Shown: positions 7,574-15,714 of the stretch, one piece after another
How the letters are laid out: every line of letters starts with the position of its first letter
Position numbering within the stretch: position 1 is the first letter of the stretch
DNA from: an uncultured Lachnospiraceae bacterium
Lineage (GTDB): Bacteria > Bacillota > Clostridia > Lachnospirales > Lachnospiraceae
DNA length: 53,492 nt
Direction of reading: 5' to 3'
NCBI GenBank assembly: GCA_910586275.1
Contig: CAJUIM010000004.1
Coordinates: 1-53,492, forward strand
Notes under the pieces: generated by a model
Database searches by the model: none
The model's input: the letters and a program-made list of their open reading frames with translations, nothing else
What the model was told of the DNA's origin: nothing
Translations under genes and position numbers: made by a program

Positions 7574-8227
7574 ATGGGAACAGAAAAGCCGCAGAGGCTG
7601 CTTCAGAAATTAAAAGAAAAGAAAAAGCCGGGAAAAGACCAGTTTGTCATCTGTATTCTGACAGGAATCCTTTTGCTTGTCATTGCAATGCCGACTTCCG
7701 AAAAAAGAGGGGAAAAAACATCAGAGTCCGGAATATGGGATAGCCCAAATGTTAAAATAGAAGAAAGCCGACAGACGCAAAATGCAGGAGTAAGTGAAAA
7801 AACAGAAAAAATTGACAGCACAGAGGAATATGAACACTATATGGAGAATAAATTAGAACAGGCAATATCAGCCATGGAAGGCGCCGGCAGAGTAAAGGTC
7901 ATGATCACAGCAAATGCCTCCAGGGAACTGGTGGTGGCAAAGGATACACAGGATGTACATAGCAGTACGGCAGAGAACGATTCGGAAGGAGGCAGCAGGA
8001 CTGTGGATGAATCGAACAGAGGGGAAGAAAGCATATACAGAAAGGAAAGTGATGGAAGTTCCAGCCCCTATGTCGTTAAGACACTGCAGCCTGTCATTGA
8101 AGGCGTGGTGGTCATAACGGAGGGAGGAGACCGGCCGGAGGTGAGCAGAAATATTACAGAAGCAATTGTGGCATTATTTGATATAGAGCCGAATAAAATT
8201 AAAGTAGTAAAAATGAAATCCGAATAA
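7574..8227 (+). CDS. spoIIIAG: Stage III sporulation protein AG
   Basis: The 217-residue protein has one transmembrane helix near the N-terminus (FVICILTGILLLVIAMP), a variable linker, and a C-terminal ring-building domain (GRVKVMITANASRELVVAKD and VVKTLQPVIEGVVVITEGG). SpoIIIAG homologues assemble into the large ring spanning the intermembrane space. The start at 7574 is chosen because GGGAGG lies 5 nt upstream; an in-frame ATG at 7523 has no such site and would add 17 unlikely residues. It is preceded by a 69-bp gap from spoIIIAF. Confidence 0.92.
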   Translation: MGTEKPQRLLQKLKEKKKPGKDQFVICILTGILLLVIAMPTSEKRGEKTSESGIWDSPNVKIEESRQTQNAGVSEKTEKIDSTEEYEHYMENKLEQAISAMEGAGRVKVMITANASRELVVAKDTQDVHSSTAENDSEGGSRTVDESNRGEESIYRKESDGSSSPYVVKTLQPVIEGVVVITEGGDRPEVSRNITEAIVALFDIEPNKIKVVKMKSE

Positions 8228-8245
8228 GGAGAAGGGGAGACGGGC

Positions 8246-8953
8246 ATGAAGAATATGCTTAAAAAAAATCAGATTATGATTACGGCACTGGCGATTATGA
8301 TTGCAGTTGCGGGCTACCTGAACTTTGCGGGTACGAAAGTGACGGAAGAGGAAATGATGATGGTGGACAGCGATACGGTAGTGAACGATGAAGCGGATAC
8401 GGATGTGACGGCTTTGTTTGATATATCCGATGAAGATACGCTGCAGTCTTCCGGCTACGGAGACATTGAAAGCTTAGATACGGATGTGAATACGGTGGCT
8501 GCCGACTATTTGGACGAAGGAATGGCGGAAAATGTGGAAGAGACAGCGCCCATTGACAGTGAAGTGCCGGGAGAAGCGGTTTTTACGTCCACATCGGGTA
8601 TGAACTCCATGTCCGGGGCAAAACTGTTAAAGGAGCAGACAAGGGCAAAGAACAAAGAGACTCTGATGGAAATAATCAATAATGCAAATATTACAGAGAG
8701 TCAGAAACAGGAAGCGGTAGACAATATGATTGCACTCACGGATATAGCGGAAAAGGAAACGGCAGCGGAGATTCTGCTGGAATCCAAAGGTTTTTCCGAT
8801 GTGGTAGTGAGCATCAGTGACACTGGCGTGGACGTAGTGGTAAACGCCGCGGAACTGTCGGAAGCCCAGAGAGCACAGATTGAAGACATCATCATAAGGA
8901 AGACAGGAGTATCACCGGAAACCATTATTATCAGCACGACTGCAGCAGAGTAG
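8246..8953 (+). CDS. spoIIIAH: Stage III sporulation protein AH
   Basis: This 235-residue protein has an N-terminal membrane anchor (MITALAIMIAVAGYLNFAG) and an acidic linker of about 100 residues. Its C-terminal YscJ/FliF-like ring domain (NANITESQKQEAVDNMIAL, LLESKGFSDVVVSISDTGV) is the part of SpoIIIAH that pairs with forespore SpoIIQ across the septum. It is the last gene of the operon. A GGAGAAGGGGAG site precedes the ATG. The acidic linker (many Asp, Glu, Thr) is longer than in Bacillus but common in clostridial versions. Confidence 0.94.
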   Translation: MKNMLKKNQIMITALAIMIAVAGYLNFAGTKVTEEEMMMVDSDTVVNDEADTDVTALFDISDEDTLQSSGYGDIESLDTDVNTVAADYLDEGMAENVEETAPIDSEVPGEAVFTSTSGMNSMSGAKLLKEQTRAKNKETLMEIINNANITESQKQEAVDNMIALTDIAEKETAAEILLESKGFSDVVVSISDTGVDVVVNAAELSEAQRAQIEDIIIRKTGVSPETIIISTTAAE

Positions 8954-8963
8954 GAAATAGGAG

Positions 8964-8992
8964 TTTATTTGATGTCCGGGATGTGCTATAAT
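8964..8992 (+). promoter_or_regulatory. Possible extended -10 promoter upstream of prfC
   Basis: The 350-bp gap 8954-9303 starts with TGCTATAAT (8984-8992), an extended -10 element, with a weak TTTATT at 17-nt spacing (8964-8969). It would give prfC a leader of about 300 nt that also covers a 39-codon open frame at 9122. No terminator for spoIIIA is evident in this gap. Confidence 0.45.
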
Positions 8993-9121
8993 ACAAATCG
9001 TCAATGCTGGCACACCGTTATCGGTATATGGGATACGGGCGGTATCCGGCGGAGAACTGTGCCGGACAGGAGAGGATTTCCGGCATGGGGCGGTGTGTCT
9101 GAGAAGGTATGAGGTGTACTC

Positions 9122-9241
9122 ATGAAACACATATTTTTGACAGTGCACGACAGCGGGGGAAACGGAGTTGCGGAAGATGCCGCCTCCTTTTTCCATGCCG
9201 CAGAAGACAGTTTTAAGCTGCGGCGGCGGAGAGGGAAATAA
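9122..9241 (+). CDS. Possible small protein of 39 residues upstream of prfC
   Basis: An ATG at 9122 opens a 39-codon frame ending TAA at 9241. GAGGTG lies about 6 nt before the ATG, a reasonable ribosome binding site. The product starts MKHIFLTVHDSGGNGVAEDA and ends with a basic tail (LRRRRGK). No family is recognised. It lies between a likely promoter (8984-8992) and prfC, so it could be a short co-transcribed protein, a leader peptide or chance. Without conservation data it remains doubtful. Confidence 0.3.
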   Translation: MKHIFLTVHDSGGNGVAEDAASFFHAAEDSFKLRRRRGK

Positions 9242-9303
9242 TTTGACAGATTATGCTTCATAAATCCGGCAGATTATGATATGCTGTACAGACACAGAAA
9301 GAC

Positions 9304-10911
9304 ATGGAGGAAAAGAATGTGGGCAATTATGCAGAAGAAATAAACAGAAGAAGGACCTTTGCAATCATTTCCCATCCGGATGCAGGGAAAACGACGCTTA
9401 CCGAGAAATTCCTGCTTTATGGCGGGGCGATTAATCTGGCAGGCAGCGTCAAGGGAAAGGCGACGGCCCGCCATGCGGTTTCCGACTGGATGGAGATTGA
9501 GAAAGAGAGGGGGATTTCCGTTACAAGCAGTGTGCTGCAGTTTGAATATGATAATTTCTGCATCAATATACTGGATACGCCGGGGCATCAGGACTTTTCG
9601 GAAGACACTTACCGTACGCTGATGGCGGCGGATTCGGCCGTTATGGTCATTGATGCATCCAAAGGCGTGGAGGCACAGACAAGGAAGCTTTTTAAAGTCT
9701 GCGTGATGCGTAAAATACCTATTTTCACATTTATCAATAAGATGGATCGGGATGCGGGCGATATGTTTGAACTTTTGGATGAGATCGAAAGGGAACTTGG
9801 CATTGCAACCTGTCCCATGAACTGGCCCATCGGCTCCGGAAAAAGTTTCAAAGGGGTATACGCCAGGGCGGAAAAATGTGTCTATACTTATGCCGATACC
9901 GAGAAAGGGACACGGGAAGGCGAAACTACGGTAATTCCGGCTAAGGAAGAGGAAAGACTGGCAGAATATATCGGAACGGAACTAAAGGACAAGCTGTATG
10001 AGGATGTGGAACTGCTGGACGGAGCCAGTGCCGTGTATAATCTGGATATTATCCGTGCAGGGGAACTGACGCCGGTTTTCTTTGGTTCCGCTCTTACGAA
10101 CTTCGGAGTGGAAATATTTTTGCAGCATTTTCTGAAGATGACTACCACGCCGCTTCCGAGAATGGCGGATACGGGGCTGATCGACCCTGTGGACAACCAG
10201 TTTTCGGCCTTTGTGTTTAAGATTCAGGCGAATATGAACAAGGCACATCGCGACAGGATAGCATTTATGCGTATCTGCTCCGGCAAATATGAAGCCAGCA
10301 TGGAAGTGAAGCATATGCAGGGCGGAAAAAATATGAGGCTGTCTCAGCCGCAGCAGATTATGGCCAGCGAGCGGAAGATTCTGGAAGAGGCGTATGCGGG
10401 GGATATCATCGGTGTTTTTGACCCAGGGATTTTTTCCATCGGAGATACCCTCTGCATGCCGAAGGAACAGTTTGTGTATGAGGGAATACCTACCTTTGCG
10501 CCGGAACATTTTGCAAGGGTGCGTCAGGTTGATACAATGAAACGCAAGCAGTTTGTGAAGGGAATAGAACAGATTGCGCAGGAAGGGGCCATTCAGATTT
10601 TTCAGGAGTTCAATACAGGCATGGAAGAGATTATTGTGGGCGTAGTGGGCGTTCTTCAGTTTGAGGTACTGAAATACCGTCTGGAAAACGAGTACAATGT
10701 GGAGATTAAGCTGGAACCGCTTCCTTATGAGCATATCCGGTGGGTAGAAAGCAAGGATATGGATATTATGAAGCTGACAGGCACTTCCGACATGAAAAAA
10801 GTAAAAGACATGAAGGGCAATCCGTTGCTTCTGTTCGTAAATCAGTGGAGTATCGGCATGACGCTGGACAGAAACAAAGGATTAATATTATCCGAGTTTG
10901 GACGTGATTGA
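9304..10911 (+). CDS. prfC: Peptide chain release factor 3
   Basis: This 535-residue translational GTPase recycles RF1/RF2 from terminated ribosomes. The G1 loop SHPDAGKTTLTEK is near residues 24-36. Switch I has EKERGISVTSSV (RF3 type), G3 is DTPGHQDFSEDTYRTL, and G4 is INKMDRDAGD. The RF3-specific C-terminal region contains GVLQFEVLKYRLENEYNVE. Length fits RF3 and distinguishes it from EF-G. The start lies in a region with a weak ribosome binding site (AGAAAG). The lipoprotein gene begins directly after its stop. Confidence 0.95.
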   Translation: MEEKNVGNYAEEINRRRTFAIISHPDAGKTTLTEKFLLYGGAINLAGSVKGKATARHAVSDWMEIEKERGISVTSSVLQFEYDNFCINILDTPGHQDFSEDTYRTLMAADSAVMVIDASKGVEAQTRKLFKVCVMRKIPIFTFINKMDRDAGDMFELLDEIERELGIATCPMNWPIGSGKSFKGVYARAEKCVYTYADTEKGTREGETTVIPAKEEERLAEYIGTELKDKLYEDVELLDGASAVYNLDIIRAGELTPVFFGSALTNFGVEIFLQHFLKMTTTPLPRMADTGLIDPVDNQFSAFVFKIQANMNKAHRDRIAFMRICSGKYEASMEVKHMQGGKNMRLSQPQQIMASERKILEEAYAGDIIGVFDPGIFSIGDTLCMPKEQFVYEGIPTFAPEHFARVRQVDTMKRKQFVKGIEQIAQEGAIQIFQEFNTGMEEIIVGVVGVLQFEVLKYRLENEYNVEIKLEPLPYEHIRWVESKDMDIMKLTGTSDMKKVKDMKGNPLLLFVNQWSIGMTLDRNKGLILSEFGRD

Positions 10912-10926
10912 TTGTTGAGAAAATAT

Positions 10927-12258
10927 ATGGAAAAAAGCATAGTCTGCATATGGCTGGCTGTATCTGTCTTTTTATGGACAGGCTGCGGGGAAAGCTGGCA
11001 GTATAAGAATCAAGGGCAGTCCCGGGAGAATGCGGGAGTGCAGGAAGAACATTCCATATCCTCTGAAGCGCAGCAGGACGATTCCGCCGAACTTCCGTCT
11101 GGGAAGGAGGCGGGAGAGACGGTTCCGCTGGAAGAGTCTGCAGAAGAGCCGGCGGAAGAGGAAACGGATGACAGGGCAGTCCGCGAAGCGGCCGGGCTTT
11201 CGGAAGAAAAAATCCCTCTGCTGCTGGCGGCTCAGGAAGGCCGGTATAATTTTGACAGGCTGAATGAGGACGAGCAGCTGGTCTATGTGGAAATATACCA
11301 GATACTCTGCGGCCGGGGAGTGGATGTAAAGATAAGCTGCATGGATACGGACAGAATTGAGAAAGCGTTCCAATGTGTGCTCAACGATCATCCGGAAATA
11401 TTTTATGTGGACGGATATACTTTCACGAAATATACGCTTGGGGAAGAACTGAAAAAGATAACGTTTACCGGCACATATCATATGGACGTCGGCCAGGTGG
11501 AGGAGAACAGAAAGAAGATAGACGAATATGTAAGGACCTGTCTGGAGAATGTGCCGGCAGAGGCGGATGAGTATGAAAAAGTAAAGTATGTCTATGAATA
11601 TATTATAGACCATACGGAATATAATGCGGAAGCAGCGGACAATCAGAATATCTGTTCCGTATTTCTTTACGGCCAGTCCGTCTGTCAGGGATATGCCAAA
11701 GCGATGCAGTACCTTCTTAATGAATTGGATGTTTTCTCCACTCTCGTGATCGGCAGTGTATCGCAGGGGGAAGGACATGCTTGGAATTTAGTGCGGATAG
11801 ACGGGGAATACTACTATGTGGATGCCACATGGGGAGACGCTTCTTATCGGATGGAAGAATCGGAAGAGGTCACGGAACCGGAGGCTGCGGGAGAGGAAAA
11901 TCTTCCCACAATAAACTATGATTATCTCTGTGTGACTACGGAACAGCTTTGTAAGACACATACCATAGATAATGTGACGGAACTGCCGCTGTGCACATCC
12001 ATGGACGCAAATTATTATGTCCGGGAAGGCGCGTATTTCACTGCTTTAGACGAAGGAAAGCTGAAGTCGCTTTTCGAGCAGGAATATGCCAGAGGAAGCA
12101 CATATGTCACCTTGAAGTGCAGTGAAGAGTCGGTCTATCGGGAAATGGGTGAATTTCTTATTAAGGAGCAGGAAATATTCCGTTATCTGAACAGCCCGGA
12201 CGGGGTGGTGGCTTATGCGGACAACGAAGAGCAGATGAGCCTAAGTTTCTGGCTGTAG
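10927..12258 (+). CDS. Lipoprotein with transglutaminase-like domain
   Basis: The 443-residue product begins with a lipoprotein signal (SIVCIWLAVSVFLWTGC, lipobox ending in TGC), so it is probably anchored outside the membrane. A low-complexity Glu/Ser/Ala-rich linker follows. The C-terminal half has a transglutaminase-like core: the Cys segment SVCQGYAKAMQYLL, the His segment EGHAWNLVRIDGEYYYVD and the Asp in DATWGD, giving a plausible Cys-His-Asp triad. Such proteins act as cysteine peptidases or crosslinkers on the cell surface; the substrate is unknown. ATG 10927 is preferred; TTG codons at 10912 and 10915 are possible. The ribosome binding site is weak, and the gene abuts the prfC stop, suggesting coupling. 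Confidence 0.8.
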   Translation: MEKSIVCIWLAVSVFLWTGCGESWQYKNQGQSRENAGVQEEHSISSEAQQDDSAELPSGKEAGETVPLEESAEEPAEEETDDRAVREAAGLSEEKIPLLLAAQEGRYNFDRLNEDEQLVYVEIYQILCGRGVDVKISCMDTDRIEKAFQCVLNDHPEIFYVDGYTFTKYTLGEELKKITFTGTYHMDVGQVEENRKKIDEYVRTCLENVPAEADEYEKVKYVYEYIIDHTEYNAEAADNQNICSVFLYGQSVCQGYAKAMQYLLNELDVFSTLVIGSVSQGEGHAWNLVRIDGEYYYVDATWGDASYRMEESEEVTEPEAAGEENLPTINYDYLCVTTEQLCKTHTIDNVTELPLCTSMDANYYVREGAYFTALDEGKLKSLFEQEYARGSTYVTLKCSEESVYREMGEFLIKEQEIFRYLNSPDGVVAYADNEEQMSLSFWL

Positions 12259-12267
12259 GGAGTGTCA

Positions 12268-12396
12268 GCCCGGAAACCTGTTTTTGTCTTTTTCTGCGGC
12301 GACAGCGCACCGTATGCGGCTGCGTTCCGGCCGGCGGACAGAAACGATTCCCTCTCGGGAGGGCAGCAAAAGACATAAAATATCAGTTTTCCGGGC
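12268..12396. repeat. Long imperfect inverted repeat downstream of the lipoprotein gene
   Basis: A left arm (12268-12296) and a right arm (12364-12396) are reverse-complementary over about 27 of 30 positions, with core pairs GCCCGGAAAC/GTTTTCCGGGC and TTTTTGTCTTTT/AAAAGACATAAAA. Between them lie about 67 nt containing smaller hairpins (CTCTCGGGAG; CAGCGCA/TGCGGCTG). It could be a degenerate miniature element or a structured RNA. It fills most of the gap before asp23. Confidence 0.5.
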
Positions 12397-12432
12397 CATG
12401 AAAAGTTAGGTCTATGCAAATGCTTAAAATTT

Positions 12433-12441
12433 TGGTATCAT
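12433..12441 (+). promoter_or_regulatory. Possible extended -10 promoter of asp23-nusB
   Basis: TGGTATCAT (12433-12441) is an extended -10 element. The -35 region at 17-nt spacing (TATGCA) is poor. It lies about 50 nt before the asp23 start, which carries GGAGG. Confidence 0.35.
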
Positions 12442-12489
12442 TATACAAACAGGCTGACGTTTGCTTTGTATGGAAATGGAGGTTTATAA

Positions 12490-12882
12490 ATGGAGATGGA
12501 GAAGGAACTGGAGAAGAGCACATGTGCGTTGACGGAAGAGGAAGGAATCGGCTCGGTAAAAATCGCGGATGACGTGGTGGCCATGATTGCCGGGATAGCG
12601 GCTGCGGAGGTAAAGGGAGTGGCGGCTATGGCAGGGAATGTGCCCAATGAGTTTATGAGTAAGGTAGGCGTGAAAAACCTGAAAAAAGGTGTGAAGGTGG
12701 AAGTGCTGAATAAAGTTGTAAAGGTTGATTTGGCTCTGATTATGGAGTATGGCTATAATATCCCTGCAACCAGTCAGAAAGTGCAGGAGAAGGTAAAGAA
12801 CGCAATCGAGAATATGACCGGATTGGAAGTGTCGGATGTGAATATCCGCATTGCCGGGGTAAATATGTTGAAGGACAGATAG
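12490..12882 (+). CDS. Asp23/Gls24 family protein
   Basis: The 130-residue protein has the Asp23/Gls24 (DUF322) pattern: SVKIADDVVAMIAGIAAAEV followed by GVAAMAG, then GVKVEVLNKVVKVDLALIME and NIENMTGL-type helix, ending NIRIAGVNM. In other firmicutes these proteins associate with the envelope and affect stress response; the precise role is unknown. A GGAGG site lies upstream of ATG 12490. The position before nusB is common in Clostridia, and the two genes are 13 bp apart, so they are probably one operon. Confidence 0.9.
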   Translation: MEMEKELEKSTCALTEEEGIGSVKIADDVVAMIAGIAAAEVKGVAAMAGNVPNEFMSKVGVKNLKKGVKVEVLNKVVKVDLALIMEYGYNIPATSQKVQEKVKNAIENMTGLEVSDVNIRIAGVNMLKDR

Positions 12883-12895
12883 GACGAAAGCAAAG

Positions 12896-13294
12896 ATGGG
12901 CAGGAGAGAACTGAGAGAGCAGATTTTCAAACTGTTATTCCGTGTGGAATTTAACGAACCGGAGGACATGCCGGAGCAGGAGAAATTATTTTTTGAGGAT
13001 GAAGAGAATCTGACGGATGAGAAAGCGGAGAAATATATTCTCGGAAAGTATGAAGATATTGTTTCTAAGCTGGGGATAATTGACGAATTGATCAATAAAG
13101 AGGCAGAGGGCTGGGGAATCGGACGCATGGGGAAGGTGGATCTGACATTGATCAGGCTGGCAGTTTATGAAATAAAATATGACGACGATATTCCCACCGG
13201 CGTGGCAATCAATGAAGCGGTGGAGTTGGCAAAGAAGTTCGGGCAGGACAGTTCGCCTGCTTTTATTAACGGCGTGCTCGCCAAGTTTGCATAG
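12896..13294 (+). CDS. nusB: Transcription antitermination factor NusB
   Basis: This 132-residue all-helical protein begins MGRRELREQIFKLLFRVEF and contains IGRMGKVDLTLIRLAVYEIK and the typical IPTGVAINEAVELAKKFG near the C-terminus. NusB with NusE binds boxA RNA to prevent premature termination of rRNA transcription. Length is normal. The ribosome binding site is weak (GAAAG), consistent with translation downstream of asp23. xseA follows after 11 bp. Confidence 0.95.
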   Translation: MGRRELREQIFKLLFRVEFNEPEDMPEQEKLFFEDEENLTDEKAEKYILGKYEDIVSKLGIIDELINKEAEGWGIGRMGKVDLTLIRLAVYEIKYDDDIPTGVAINEAVELAKKFGQDSSPAFINGVLAKFA

Positions 13295-13305
13295 GCAGAA
13301 AAAGA

Positions 13306-14511
13306 ATGAAACAGAATGTATATACCGTGGCACAAGTAAATTCCTATATTAAGAATATGTTTATGCAGGATTTTATGCTGCAGTCGCTTTTTGTCAAAGG
13401 AGAGGTAAGCAACTGCAAATATCATTCTTCCGGACATATTTATTTTACGTTAAAAGATGAGAAAGGAACGATTTCCTGCGTGATGTTTGCGGGGAACCGT
13501 TCCGGTCTTGCTTTTCGGCTGCAGGAAGGACAGCAGATCGTTGTGGGCGGCACGGTGGATGTCTACGAGCGGGACGGGAAATATCAGCTGTATGCAAAGC
13601 AGATTGTGTTGGACGGAGCGGGGCTTCTGTATGAGAGGTTTGAGCGGCTGAAAAGGGAACTGGAAGAACGGGGGATGTTCGATGCTTATTATAAACAGCC
13701 TATTCCGAAATATATCCGCACATTGGGGGTGGTGACGGCGGCTACCGGGGCTGCAGTGAGGGATATTATCAATATTGCCACGCGGCGGAACCCGTATGTG
13801 CAGATCGTGCTGTATCCTGCCGCGGTGCAGGGAGATCTGGCAGTGCCGTCCGTTATAAAAGGGATACGGACTTTGGAGCGTTACGGTGTGGATGTAATGA
13901 TTGTGGGGCGTGGGGGCGGTTCCATAGAGGATCTATGGGCATTTAACGAGGAGGCTGTCGCACAGGCAATTTTTGACTGTCAGGTACCGGTTATTTCTGC
14001 GGTGGGACATGAGACAGATACCACGATTGCGGATTTTGTGGCGGATCTGAGGGCACCGACCCCTTCGGCGGCTGCAGAATTGGCGGTTTATGAATATCGG
14101 GAACTGCAGGAACAATTGGCGGGCTGTCAGTATACGTTGGAACGGCTGTGGAAGAATAAGGTAAGGTCATATCGGAACCGGTTGGAACAATACGGGCTGA
14201 AACTGAGGTATCTGAGTCCTGCCAGCCAGATCAGGGAGAAACGGACTCATGCCCTTAAGCTGGAAGAACGGATGGAAAACGCCATGCAAGGGATGCTGAC
14301 GGAGCAGAGGCATAGGCTGGAGGTCTATATTGAGCGGCTGAAGGGTCTGTCGCCGTTAGACAAGCTGAATCAAGGCTTTTCTTATGTGTCGGACGGGGAT
14401 GGCAAGACAGTTAACGATATCGGTCAGATAGAAATAGGAAGCATACTGTATATTCAAGTGAAGAACGGACAGATAAAGGCGGAAGCGTTGGAGAAGCGGG
14501 CACGAAAATAG
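13306..14511 (+). CDS. xseA: Exodeoxyribonuclease VII large subunit
   Basis: The 401-residue protein starts with an OB-fold (about residues 5-100; YTVAQVNSYIKNMF, VKGEVSNCKYHSSGHIYFTLKD). The catalytic region follows, with VVTAATGAAVRDIINI, MIVGRGGGSIEDLWAFNEE and VGHETDTTIADFVADLRAPTP. A coiled-coil C-terminus completes it. It is the DNA-degrading and binding subunit of ExoVII. Length is slightly shorter than in E. coli and normal for Clostridia. xseB follows after 20 bp, so the subunits are made together. Confidence 0.97.
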   Translation: MKQNVYTVAQVNSYIKNMFMQDFMLQSLFVKGEVSNCKYHSSGHIYFTLKDEKGTISCVMFAGNRSGLAFRLQEGQQIVVGGTVDVYERDGKYQLYAKQIVLDGAGLLYERFERLKRELEERGMFDAYYKQPIPKYIRTLGVVTAATGAAVRDIINIATRRNPYVQIVLYPAAVQGDLAVPSVIKGIRTLERYGVDVMIVGRGGGSIEDLWAFNEEAVAQAIFDCQVPVISAVGHETDTTIADFVADLRAPTPSAAAELAVYEYRELQEQLAGCQYTLERLWKNKVRSYRNRLEQYGLKLRYLSPASQIREKRTHALKLEERMENAMQGMLTEQRHRLEVYIERLKGLSPLDKLNQGFSYVSDGDGKTVNDIGQIEIGSILYIQVKNGQIKAEALEKRARK

Positions 14512-14531
14512 AAACGGGGAAGGAGACGGAT

Positions 14532-14783
14532 ATGGAAACCAGAACGGCAGCCGGTGAGGGCGGCATGACGGAAGGAACGGAGCAGGAACTTCCTTTGGAG
14601 GATGCGTTCGATGCATTGGAGGATATTGTGGCACGTCTGGAATCGGAAGACATTACATTGGAAGAGTCCTTTCAGGCTTACCAAAAGGGGATGGAAATAT
14701 TGAAATACTGCAATGGGAAAATCGACCGGGTGGAAAAGAAAGTATTGAGAATCAGTGAGGATGGGCAGACGGATGAATTTTAA
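14532..14783 (+). CDS. xseB: Exodeoxyribonuclease VII small subunit
   Basis: This 83-residue protein contains the XseB helical hairpin, LPLEDAFDALEDIVARLESE followed by ITLEESFQAYQKGMEILKYC. It binds the long helices of XseA to form ExoVII. The N-terminal extension of about 20 residues (Gly/Glu/Thr-rich) is not part of the conserved domain. GAAGGAG precedes ATG 14532. Its 3' end overlaps the start of the prenyltransferase gene by 11 bp. Confidence 0.93.
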   Translation: METRTAAGEGGMTEGTEQELPLEDAFDALEDIVARLESEDITLEESFQAYQKGMEILKYCNGKIDRVEKKVLRISEDGQTDEF

Positions 14784-15690
14784 AGAGGAACTGGATGCAA
14801 AGACTGCATATATAGAGGAAATGATCAGGACATATCTTCCGGAGGAAAAGGGGTATCAGAAAACGGTCATTGAAGCTATGAATTACAGCGTACTGGCCGG
14901 CGGAAAAAGGCTGCGGCCCATGCTGATGCAGGAAACTTATCATATGTTCGGCGGCGAAGGCCAATTAGCGGAACCGTTTATGGCGGCTTTGGAGATGGTG
15001 CATACTTATTCGCTGGTGCATGACGACCTTCCCTGTATGGATAATGATGAATACCGCAGAGGGAGAAAGACGACGCATGCGGTGTACGGCGAAGGCATGG
15101 CAGTGCTGGCAGGGGACGGACTGCTGAACTTTGCTTTTGAGACTGCGGTGAAAGCTTTCGGGAAAGCGCAGGGAAAAAATCAGTTGGAACGGGCAGCGGA
15201 AGCATTGGCGGTTTTTGCAGAAAAGGCAGGAATATATGGGATGATCGGCGGACAGACGGCGGATATGGAAGCGGAGAGAAGGGATGCGGGAGATTCGCAG
15301 GAGCCGGTAACGGAAGAGATGCTGCTTTTCATCCATGAGCATAAGACAGCGGCATTGATTCAAAGCGCCATGGAAGTAGGAGCCATATTGGCAGGTGCAG
15401 GGGAAGAGGAAATCCGCAGGATAGGAACATGCGCATATAAGATCGGCGTTGCTTTCCAGATTCAGGATGATATATTGGATGTCATCGGCAGCCAAGAGGT
15501 ATTGGGGAAAGCGGTAGGCAGTGACGAGAAAAACCATAAGACTACTTATGTTACTTTAAAGGGAATCGGCCAGGCAAAAGAAGAGGTGAGGAAGCTTTCG
15601 GAGGAAGCCGTTTCTATCCTTGGTTCTTTTCCTAAAAGGAATGAATTTCTGGAAGAGTTGATCCGGCAGCTGACAGTCAGGGAAAAATAA
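14773..15690 (+). CDS. ispA: Polyprenyl (farnesyl/geranyl) diphosphate synthase
   Basis: The 305-residue trans-prenyltransferase has the first aspartate-rich motif HDDLPCMDND and the second FQIQDDILDV. The chain-length region YSLVHDD lies just before the first motif, the lysine/arginine segment GGKRLRPML near residue 45, and the HEHKTAALIQ segment in the middle. It makes C15 or similar prenyl diphosphates from IPP. The start at 14773 (MNFKEEL) is chosen; GTG 14755 and ATG 14761 are in frame but poorly placed relative to GAGG at 14757-14760. It overlaps xseB and precedes dxs, a conserved xse-ispA-dxs operon. Confidence 0.94.
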   Translation: MNFKEELDAKTAYIEEMIRTYLPEEKGYQKTVIEAMNYSVLAGGKRLRPMLMQETYHMFGGEGQLAEPFMAALEMVHTYSLVHDDLPCMDNDEYRRGRKTTHAVYGEGMAVLAGDGLLNFAFETAVKAFGKAQGKNQLERAAEALAVFAEKAGIYGMIGGQTADMEAERRDAGDSQEPVTEEMLLFIHEHKTAALIQSAMEVGAILAGAGEEEIRRIGTCAYKIGVAFQIQDDILDVIGSQEVLGKAVGSDEKNHKTTYVTLKGIGQAKEEVRKLSEEAVSILGSFPKRNEFLEELIRQLTVREK

Positions 15691-15714
15691 GAAAAAGATA
15701 AAGAGGGTATGGAT

